64,000 bases of DNA from Macrostomum hystrix (Eukaryota; Platyhelminthes; Macrostomidae), in NCBI GenBank assembly GCA_950097015.1, contig CATNEN010000001.1, forward strand, positions 3,248,001-3,312,000, written 5' to 3'. Shown here piece by piece: positions 49,001-60,800 of this stretch. The position numbers and the translations under genes are program-made. Within the stretch, counting starts at the first letter, position 1. Every line of letters starts with the position of its first letter. Below the pieces are notes generated by a model that saw only the letters and a program-made list of their open reading frames with translations, had not been told where the DNA came from and did no database searches.

Positions 49001-51830
49001 CCCGAGTAGATTGAGTTTATCCACCCACTCGTCTAACGTGTTTTCCCATTTTAGGAAGGCGATTAAAAGCATTTTAATCTTTCTAGCGTCATCGCCTAAG
49101 GGCGATTAAGGATCTCAGCCTTTCACTCAAAGAGAGATAACTAATTTTCGCTAATTAGATCAAATAACTCAATTTTTTCCAAAGTCAAGTCCTCCCTTCA
49201 TTACTAGCTAAAAGGCACGACATCTCAGTCTCTCCTTCGCAGTCTCTCCTTCCTATCACACTCACTTTCACTCTCTCTCTCTCTTAATTCTCGTCGTCAC
49301 TCTCTTTATCTTAACTCTCGCCTTCACTCTCTCTCTTAACTCTCGCCTTCACTCTCTCTCTCTTGATTCTCGCCTTCTCTCTCTCTCTCTTAATTCTCGC
49401 CTTCACTCTCTCTCTCTTAATTCTCGCCTTCACTCTCTCTCTCTTAATTCTCGCCTTCACTCTCTCTCTCTCTTAACTCTCGCCTTCACTCTCTCTCTCT
49501 TAATTCTCGCCTTCACTCACTCTCTCTCTTAACTCTCGCCTTCACTCTCTCTCTCTTGATTCTCGCCTTCACTCTCTCTCTCTTGATTCTCGCCTTCTCT
49601 CTCTCTCTCTTAATTCTCGCCTTCACTCTCTCTCTCTTAATTCTCGCCTTCACTCTGTCTCTCTTAATTCTCGCCTTCACTCTCTCTCTCTTAATTCTCG
49701 CCTTCACTCTCTCTCTCTCTTAACTCTCGCCTTCACTCTCTCTCTCTCTTAACTCTCGCCTTCACTCTCTCTCTCTTAATTCTCGCCTTCACTCACTCTC
49801 TCTCTTAACTCTCGCCTTCACTCTCTCTCTCTCTTGATTCTCGCCTTCACTCTCTCTCTCTTGATTCTCGCCTTCACTCTCTTTCTCTTAACTCTCGCCT
49901 TTACTCTCTTTCTCTTAACTCTCGCCTTCACTCTCTCTCTCTTGATTCTCGCCTTCACTCTCTCTCTCTTGATTCTCGCCTTCTCTCTCTCTCTCTTAAT
50001 TCTCGCCTTCTCTCTCTCTCTCTTAATTCTCGCCTTCACTCTCTCTCTCTTAATTCTCGCCTTCACTCTCTCTCTCTTAACTCTCGCCTTCACTCTCTCT
50101 CTCTTGATTCTCGCCTTCACTCTCTCTCTCTCTTAACTCTCGCCTTCACTCTCTCTCTCTTGATTCTCGCCTTCACTCTCTTTCTCTTAACTCTCGCCTT
50201 CACTCTCTCTCTTAACTCTCGCCTTCACTCTCTCTCTCTCTCTTAATTCTCACCATCACTCTCTCTCTTAACTCTCGCCTTCACTCTCTCTCTCTCTCTT
50301 AATTCTCACCATCTCTCTCTCTCTTAACTCTCGCCTTCTCTCTCACCAAGCAAGTCTGGAATACAGTGCTAATATTTCATGGTGTGAAAGCTAGACAATT
50401 TCCAAATGCTGTGTCTGTTCTCTCTAATAGAAAATCCATTTATTCAATTTTGACCCCAATTTGCTCCCAATTTGCTCCCAATCAGCATTTTTAGGCTCCC
50501 AAAGTCTGTGTCTCAGAAGAATTAAGATATTTCCTCAAAAGCTTTACTCGAAAAAAATTGAAATTATGAAAAGCTGCTAATCCGATCAAGTCGAGCCTTG
50601 GGGTAAGTAGCGGATTTGCTAATCCCCGAAGTGTGACAAGAAGGCACGTTCCTGTTGAAAGCATTTTTTTCCGTTTAGTTTTATTCAACTTAGAAAAAAA
50701 GCAATTCGACAGCATTTGCTTCGGTGAAGCTTTTGGAACACAAAATCGTTTCCTATATGGCATGCATTCTGTTGAGCTGAGTAAGGAATTAGCGCATAGA
50801 AAGTCTATATTAGTAGACAGTGAGAGTGACAAAGGCGAGAAACAGAGAGACAATTAGAGATTAAAATACACGGTAACAAAACTCTCATTATATTTTCATT
50901 TGTGGCACGAAGACAGAATAGTAGGACAATCAAACAATGGATAGACAAATGGTAGATGGAGACTCTGAGAGTTGACAGAGCGAGTAGACTCTGAGTCTGA
51001 ATGTAGACAGGTTAGACTCTGAGTGTAGACAAAGTAGACTCTGAGAGTAGACAAAGTAGACTCTGAGAGTAGACAAAGTAGACTCTGAGAGTAGACAAAG
51101 TAGACTCTGAGAGTAGACAAAGTAGACTCTGAGAGTAGGCAAAGTAGACTCTGAGAGTAGACAAAGTAGACTCTGAGAGTAGACAAAGTAGACTCTGAGT
51201 GAAGGCAAAATAGACTATGAGAGTAGACAGGTAGACTTTGAGGGTAGATAGAGTAGACGATTAGAGTTGACAGACTAGACTTTGAGAGTAGACAAAGTAG
51301 ACAAAGTAAACAGAGTAGACTCTGAGAGTAGACAAAGTAGACTCTGAGAGTAGACAAAGTAGACTCTGAGAGTAGACAAAGTAGACTCTGAGTGTAGACA
51401 AAGTAGACTCTGAGTGTAGACAAAGTAGACTATGATTGTAGACAAAGTAGACTATGATTGTAGACAAAGTAGACTTTGAGAGTAGACAAAGTAGACTATG
51501 AGAGCAGACATAGGCTTCTAAGGCAGACTCTGAGCACAGACTCCAGAATTGCCAAAAGAATTCCCCCCCCCAACGGTGCAAGCCTAGAGCACAGGAGAAA
51601 AGTTAAAGCAATATGCACAGCAGCGGCAGTGAACAGAAATCACTCCAGTTGCTTTCTAGAGTGGAACTTTAGGACGCGAGCGCGTGCTGTCCGCAAGAAA
51701 CCTCTGGCTCCATCTTGAGTATGCTCAAGTCATTCTTTAAAGCCCCCCCGTCAAGGCAGGCCAAAAGACAAAAAGTCCAATCTGTCAACTAAAGAGAGGA
51801 AAAGAGAAGACTGCGAAAATAAGAAGCAAA

Positions 51831-51863
<33 letters not shown>

Positions 51864-54800
51864 AAAGGGATTTGAGCCAGTGTGATTGCATTTCCAACAA
51901 CACGCGCCAATGTCATATCACTATTGAGCACAAATAAACATTCCGATTTAAGTAATCATATATGGGAGTTTATATATGCAACATCTGATCTCTCAGCCTC
52001 ACTGCCTAGTGCTTGTGTGTTCCGAAATCTATGCGTGTGTGTCAATCCTAGAATTCGTGCTCCGAGTACTAATCAGGGTACAAGCTTGCCATCAAGCAAG
52101 GACTGACGATGTCAACCGCATGCTAAACTCGACTCGACTCTGGAAATGAATTATTGCTGGATAATTAATCTATATCTATATGCTGCAATGTAGGAATGCA
52201 GTAGTTTAGTAATGTGTGTTCCGCACCTTTCGTTAGCAAATGCTTTGTAGTTTGCATTTTTATCAACTTTCGCCTTCAGTCTCTCGCCTTCACTCTCTAA
52301 CAACTCTCGCCTTCACTCTCTAACAACTCTCGCCTTCACTCTCTAACAACTCTCGCCTTCACTCTCTAACAACTCTCGCCTTCACTCTCAATCAACTCTC
52401 GCCTTCACTCTCTAACAACTCTCGCCTTTACTCTCTAACAACTCTCGCCGTTACTCTCTAACAACTCTCGCCTTCACTCTCTAACAACTCTCGCCTTCAC
52501 TCTCTAACAACTCTCGCCTTTACTATCTAACAACTCTCGCCTTCACTCTCAATCAACTCTCGCCGTCACTCTCAATCAACTCTCGCCGTCACTCTCAATC
52601 AACTCTCGCCTTCACTCTCTAACAACTCTCGCCTTTACTCTCTAACAACTCTCGCCTTTACTCTCTAACAACTCTCGCCTTTACTCTCTAACAACTCTCG
52701 CCTTTACTCTCTAACAACTCTCGCCTTCACTCTCTAACAACTCTCGCCTTTACTCTCTAACAACTCTCGCCTTCACTCTCTAACAACTCTCGCCTTCACT
52801 CTCTAACAACTCTCGCCTTTACTCTCTAACTGCTCTCGCCTTTACTCTCTAACTGCTCTCGCCTTTACTCTCTAACAACTCTCGCCTTTACTCTCTAACA
52901 ACTCTCGCCTTCTGGCTTGTCGCTGATTTCGGGACAGTGGAACAGACTATAAGGTGGGAGCAAAGACAACAGAAAAAAAACATTTTCCCATCATGGCATC
53001 TCACTCACTCGATCGCACTACCGTCAAAAAACATGAAATTATTATATATAGAGAGAACTCTTTCTTTTGATTAAGAACCGGGTCGAAAAAAAGATCGAAC
53101 GGGCAAAGTGTTTGTCGAATTGAACAGCTTTTTTTTCTCCTTCTTTCTTTTTTAGTTCTCAGCGATGAAGGCGGAGCGAGAGCCCCTATGGCAAACGATT
53201 GAGTGAAGGAAGATTCAACCAAGGATTTCATGCACTGTCAGTCCGATAATACGAGTATAGAATCTGGAAATTGGGATGAGCACAGAGCTCTGGCAAGAGC
53301 AGAGTTCGATTGAACAAGCCCGCTTGACTGCCTGCTGTGTGTGTTTGCAGACATAATTAACTGGTATCGTTGTTCTCTTTGGTTCCACAAGTATTCCCCG
53401 CTATTCTGCGGATCCTACTTTATTCAATCGTAGAGATTTCGATCCGCAGTGTCCAAAGTTTTCTTTTATTCTTTTCGAGTCGTTTGAGACTTTGAGCTTG
53501 TAGTTTTACAAAACAAAGAACTGCTGGTAAGCACCTTTGATTGACTTTGGGATCGTGGCAAAGCAAATTTAGGTCTCGCAACAATGCTGTCTTGTCGACT
53601 CTATGTCAATCTCAGCAATTGCTTACTTACAATATTCCGATATGCCACCATTCGTTTCTTCTAGTCTCACCCGATCTCTCTAGTCTCACCCTGATCTCTA
53701 TCTAGTCTCAGCCTGATCTCTATCTAGTCTCACCCTGATCTCTATCTAGTCTCACCCTGATCTCTATCTAGTCTCACCCTGATCTCTATCTAGTCTCACC
53801 CTGATCTCTATCTAATCTCACCCTGATATTTATCTAGTCTCACCCTGATCTCTATCTAATCTCACCCTGATATTTATCTAGTCTCACCCTCATCTCTATC
53901 TAATCTCACCCTGATATTTATCTAGTCTCACCCTGATCTCTATCTAGTCTCAGCCTGATCTCTATCTAGTCTCACCCTGATCTCTATCTAGTCTCACCCT
54001 GATCTCTATCTAGTCTCACCCTGATCTCTATCTAGTCTCACCCTGATCTCTATCTAGTCTCACCCTGATCTCTATCTAGTCTCACCCTGATCTCTATCTA
54101 GTCTCACCCTGGTCTCTATCTAGTCTCAGCCTGATCTCTATCTAGTCTCACCCTGATCTCTATCTAGTCTCACCCTGATCTCTATCTAGTCTCAGCCTGA
54201 TCTCTATCTAGTCTCACCCTGATCTCTATCTAGTCTCACCCTGATCTCTATCTAGTCTCACCCTGATCTCTATCTAGTCTCAGCCTGATCTCTATCTAGT
54301 CTCACCCTGATCTCTATCTAGTCTCAGCCTGATCTCTATCTAGTCTCAGCCTGATCTCTATAAGTCTCACCCTGATCTCTATCTAGTCTCACCCTGATCT
54401 CTATCTAGTCTCACTCTGATCTCTATCTAGTCTCAACCTGATCTCTATCTAGTCTCAACCTGATCTCTATCTAGTCTCAACCTGATCTCTATCTAGTCTC
54501 AACCTGATCTCTATCTGGTCTCAACCTTATCTCTATCTAGTCTCAACCTGATCTCTATCTAGTCTCAACCTGATCTCTATCTAGTCTCACCATGATCTCT
54601 ATCTAGTCTCACCCTGATCTCTATCTAGTCTCACCCTGATCTCTATCTAGTCTCACCCTGATCTCTATCTAGTCTCACCCTGGTCTCTATCTAGTCTCAG
54701 CCTGATCTCTATCTAGTCTCACCCTGATCTCTATCTAGTCTCACCCTGATCTCTATCTAGTCTCACCCTGATCTCTATCTAGTCTCACCCTGATCTCTAT

Positions 54801-57800
54801 CTAGTCTCACCCTGATATTTATCTAGTCTCACCCTGATCTCTATCTAATCTCACCCTGATCTCTATCTAGTCTCACCCTGATCTCTATCTAGTCTCACCC
54901 TGATCTCTATCTAGTCTCACCATGATCTCTATCTAGTCTCACCCTGATCTCTATCTAGTCTCAGCCTGATCTCTATCTAGTCTCACCCTGATCGCTATCT
55001 AATCTCATCCAGATATCTATCCAATCTCACCCAGATCTTTATCTAATCTCACCCTGATCTCTATCTAGTCTAACCCTGATCTCTATCTAGTCTCACCCTG
55101 ATCTCTATCTAGTCTCACCCTGCCCTCTATCTAGTCTCACCCTGATCTCTATCTAGTCTCAGCCTGATCTCTATCTAGTCTCAGCCTGATCTCTATAAGT
55201 CTCACCCTGATCTCTATCTAGTCTCAGCCTGATCTCTATCTAGTCTCACCCTGATCTCTATCTAGTCTCACCCTGATCTCTATCTAGTCTCAACCTGATC
55301 TCTATCTGGTCTCACGTTCTGGTCTCACCCACAATCCATTCTATTTCACCTCCAATCCATATTCAATCTCACCTAATCGTATTCTCTACGTATTTCTCAG
55401 TCCTTACATTATCCCTAATTAGCATTGGCTACATATTTTACTTTGATATTAAATCAATTTTATCGCCCACTTGGGGAGCCAAAATAAAACAATTAAAGCG
55501 AGAATTAAAGAACGCTTCAATACATCTCTCGAATGGTATCCAAAGCTATTAAAACCTCAAAACTCGAAAGTTGCCCATTGCTTCAGAACACAAAACTTTT
55601 GGTATACAATAAAGCGATGCAAATGTACTTTTAGGGTCGTCGAGAGCTGATCGTATCATTGTCCAACCCATTTAAGCGATCTACTCAAAATCGTTGTTAC
55701 CATGCAGCTACTTTGGTATAATCCCAGCTACTGTCTAACCTACGTGAAAGTAACAAATGGGATTAACAGGGGTAGAGCCTGAATTGATGGCATTTGCGGC
55801 TTAAAAATCGATAAAATAAACTGCGTAACTCAGCAAGCCTCTGCGTGAGTATGAGCTGCGTGTGTGAGCTGCGTGTTGCAGTTGATAGCCTCTCTGAATT
55901 ATCTTCATTCTCTTTGCCAGTTGCCTGTTCTGCTTGTATCTTCAGTAATTTTGTTCCCCGCTTAATATTAGATTATTGGGCATCTCCAGTGCCACTTCTC
56001 TTCGTGGTTTACAGGTCCATCTCCATATCCATTTCCATCTCTATCTGCCATTCTATGAAATCCATTTCCATCTCTATCTGCCATTCTAAAAAATCCATTT
56101 CCATCTCTATCTGCCATTCTATGAAATCCATTTCCATGTCTATCTGCCATTCTATGAAATCCATTTCCATCTCTATCTGCCATTCTATAAAATCCATTTC
56201 CATGTCTATCTGCCATTCTATGAAATCCATTTCCATCTCTATCTGCCATTCTATAAAATCCATTTCCATCTCTATCTGCCATTCTATGAAATCTATTTCC
56301 ATCTCTATCTGCCATTCTATGAAATCCATTTCCATCTCTATCTGCCATTCTATGAAATCCATTTCCATCTCTATCTGCCATTCTATGAAATCCATTTCCA
56401 TGTCTATCTGCCATTCTATGAAATCCATTTCCATCTCTATCTGCCATTCTATGAAATCCATTTCCATGTCTATCTGCCATTCTATGAAATCCATTTCCAT
56501 GTCTATCTGCCATTCTATGAAATCCATTTCCATCTCTATCTGCCATTCTATAAAATCCATTTCCATCTCTATCTGCCATTCTATGAAATCCATTTCCATC
56601 TCTATCTGCCATTCTATGAAATCTATTTCCATCTCTATCTGCCATTCTATGAAATCCATTTCCATCTCTATCTGCCATTCTATGAAATCCATTTCCATCT
56701 CTATCTGCTATTCTATGAAATCCATTTCCATCTCTATCTGCCATTCTATGAAATCCATTTCCATCTCTATCTGCCATTCTATGAAATACATTTCCATCTC
56801 TATCTGCCATTCTATGAAATCCATTTCCATCTCTATCTGCCATTCTATGAAATCCATTTCCATCTCTATCTGCCATTCTATGAAATCCATTTCCATCTCT
56901 ATCTGCCATTCTATGAAATCCATTTCCATCTCTATCTGCAATTCTATGAAATCCATTTCCATCTCTATCTGCCATTCTATGAAATTCATTTCCTTCTCTA
57001 TCTGCTATTCTATAAAATCCATTTCTATCTCTATCTGCCATTCTATGAAATCCATTTCCATCTCTATCTGCTATTCTATGAAATCCATTTCCATCTCTAT
57101 CTGCCATTCTATGAAATACATTTCCATCTCTATCTGCCATTCTATGAAATCCATTTCCATCTCTATCTGCCATTCTATGAAATCCATTTCCATCTCTATC
57201 TGCCATTCTATGAAATCCATTTCCATCTCTATCTGCCATTCTATGAAATCCATTTCCATCTCTATCTGCTATTCTATGAAATCCATTTCCATCTCTATCT
57301 GCCATTCTATGAAATCCATTTCCATCTCTATCTGCCATTCTATGAAATCCATTTCCATCTCTATCTGCCATTCTACTAAATAAATTTCCATCTCTATCTG
57401 TAATTCTATGAAATCCATTTCCATCTCTATCTGCCATTCTATGAAATCCATTTCCATGTCTATCTGCCATTCTATGAAATCCATTTCCATCTCTATCTGC
57501 CATTCTATAAAATCCATTTCCATCTCTATCTGCCATTCTATGAAATCCATTTCCATCTCTATCTGCCATTCTATGAAATCCATTTCCATCTCTATCTGCT
57601 ATTCTATGAAATCCATTTCCATCTCTATCTGCCATTCTATGAAATCCATTTCCATCTCTATCTGCCATTCTATGAAATCCATTTCCATCTCTATCTGCCA
57701 TTCTATGAAATCTATTTCCATCTCTATCTGCCATTCTATGAAATCCATTTCCATCTCTATCTGCCATTCTATGAAATCCATTTCCATCTCTATCTGCTAT

Positions 57801-60800
57801 TCTATGAAATCTATTTCCATCTCTATCTGCCATTCTATGAAATCCATTTCCATCTCTATCTGCCATTCTATGAAATCCATTTCCATCTCTATCTGCCATT
57901 CTATAAAATCCATTTCCATGTCTATCTGCCATTCTATGAAATCCATTTCCATCTCTATCTGCCATTCTATAAAATCCATTTCCATCTCTATCTGCCATTC
58001 TATGAAATCTATTTCCATCTCTATCTGCCATTCTATGAAATCCATTTCCATCTCTATCTGCCATTCTATGAAATCCATTTCCATCTCTATCTGCCATTCT
58101 ATGAAATCCATTTCCATGTCTATCTGCCATTCTATGAAATCCATTTCCATCTCTATCTGCCATTCTATGAAATCCATTTCCATGTCTATCTGCCATTCTA
58201 TGAAATCCATTTCCATGTCTATCTGCCATTCTATGAAATCCATTTCCATCTCTATCTGCCATTCTATAAAATCCATTTCCATCTCTATCTGCCATTCTAT
58301 GAAATCCATTTCCATCTCTATCTGCCATTCTATGAAATCTATTTCCATCTCTATCTGCCATTCTATGAAATCCATTTCCATCTCTATCTGCCATTCTATG
58401 AAATCCATTTCCATCTCTATCTGCTATTCTATGAAATCCATTTCCATCTCTATCTGCCATTCTATGAAATCCATTTCCATCTCTATCTGCCATTCTATGA
58501 AATACATTTCCATCTCTATCTGCCATTCTATGAAATCCATTTCCATCTCTATCTGCCATTCTATGAAATCCATTTCCATCTCTATCTGCCATTCTATGAA
58601 ATCCATTTCCATCTCTATCTGCCATTCTATGAAATCCATTTCCATCTCTATCTGCAATTCTATGAAATCCATTTCCATCTCTATCTGCCATTCTATGAAA
58701 TTCATTTCCTTCTCTATCTGCTATTCTATAAAATCCATTTCTATCTCTATCTGCCATTCTATGAAATCCATTTCCATCTCTATCTGCTATTCTATGAAAT
58801 CCATTTCCATCTCTATCTGCCATTCTATGAAATACATTTCCATCTCTATCTGCCATTCTATGAAATCCATTTCCATCTCTATCTGCCATTCTATGAAATC
58901 CATTTCCATCTCTATCTGCCATTCTATGAAATCCATTTCCATCTCTATCTGCCATTCTATGAAATCCATTTCCATCTCTATCTGCTATTCTATGAAATCC
59001 ATTTCCATCTCTATCTGCCATTCTATGAAATCCATTTCCATCTCTATCTGCCATTCTATGAAATCCATTTCCATCTCTATCTGCCATTCTACTAAATAAA
59101 TTTCCATCTCTATCTGTAATTCTATGAAATCCATTTCCATCTCTATCTGCCATTCTATGAAATCCATTTCCATGTCTATCTGCCATTCTATGAAATCCAT
59201 TTCCATCTCTATCTGCCATTCTATAAAATCCATTTCCATCTCTATCTGCCATTCTATGAAATCCATTTCCATCTCTATCTGCCATTCTATGAAATCCATT
59301 TCCATCTCTATCTGCTATTCTATGAAATCCATTTCCATCTCTATCTGCCATTCTATGAAATCCATTTCCATCTCTATCTGCCATTCTATGAAATCCATTT
59401 CCATCTCTATCTGCCATTCTATGAAATCTATTTCCATCTCTATCTGCCATTCTATGAAATCCATTTCCATCTCTATCTGCCATTCTATGAAATCCATTTC
59501 CATCTCTATCTGCTATTCTATGAAATCCATTTCCATCTCTATCTGCCATTCTATGAAATCCATTTCCATCTCTATCTGCCATTCTATGAAATCTATTTCC
59601 ATCTCTATCTGCCATTCTATGAAATCCATTTCCATCTCTATCTGCCATTCTATGAAATCCATTTCCATCTCTATCTGCCATTCTATGAAATCCATTTCCA
59701 TCTCTATCTGCCATTCTATGAAATCCATTTCCATCTCTATCTGCCATTCTATGAAATCCATTTCCATCTCTATCTGCAATTCTATGAAATCCATTTCCGT
59801 CTCTATCTGCAATTCTATGAAATCCATTTCCATCTCTATCTGCCATTCTATGAAATTCATTTCCTTCTCTATCTGCCATTCTATGAAATCCATTTCCATC
59901 TCTATCTGCCATTCTATGAAATCCATTTCCATCTCTATCTGCTATTCTATGAAATCCATTTCCATCTCTATCTGCCATTCTATGAAATCCATTTCCATCT
60001 CTATCTGCCATTCTATGAAATCCATTTCCATCTCTATCTGCCATTCTATGAAATCTATTTCCATCTCTATCTGCCATTCTATGAAATCCATTTCCATCTC
60101 TATCTGCCATTCTATGAAATCCATTTCCATCTCTATCTGCTATTCTATGAAATCCATTTCCATCTCTATCTGCCATTCTATGAAATCCATTTCCATCTCT
60201 ATCTGCCATTCTATGAAATCTATTTCCATCTCTATCTGCCATTCTATGAAATCCATTTCCATCTCTATCTGCCATTCTATGAAATCCATTTCCATCTCTA
60301 TCTGCCATTCTATGAAATCCATTTCCATCTCTATCTGCCATTCTATGAAATCCATTTCCATCTCTATCTGCAATTCTATGAAATCCATTTCCGTCTCTAT
60401 CTGCAATTCTATGAAATCCATTTCCATCTCTATCTGCCATTCTATGAAATTCATTTCCTTCTCTATCTGCCATTCTATGAAATCCATTTCCATCTCTATC
60501 TGCCATTCTATGAAATCCATTTCCATCTCTATCTGCCATTCTATGAAATCCATTTCCATCTCTATCTGCTATTCTATGAAATCCATTTCCATCTCTATCT
60601 GCCATTCTATGAAATCTATTTCCATCTCTATCTGCCATTCTATGAAATCCATTTCCATCTCTATCTGCCATTCTATGAAATCCATTTCCATCTCTATCTG
60701 CTATTCTATGAAATCCATTTCCATCTCTATCTGCCATTCTATGAAATCCATTTCCATCTCTATCTGCCATTCTACTAAATAAATTTCCATCTCTATCTGC

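Noticed and set aside
53159..53202. Possible small exon after a T-rich tract and AG (ATGAAGGCGGAG...)
   Set aside because: The frame ends after about a dozen codons and does not join the GPCR exons in phase.
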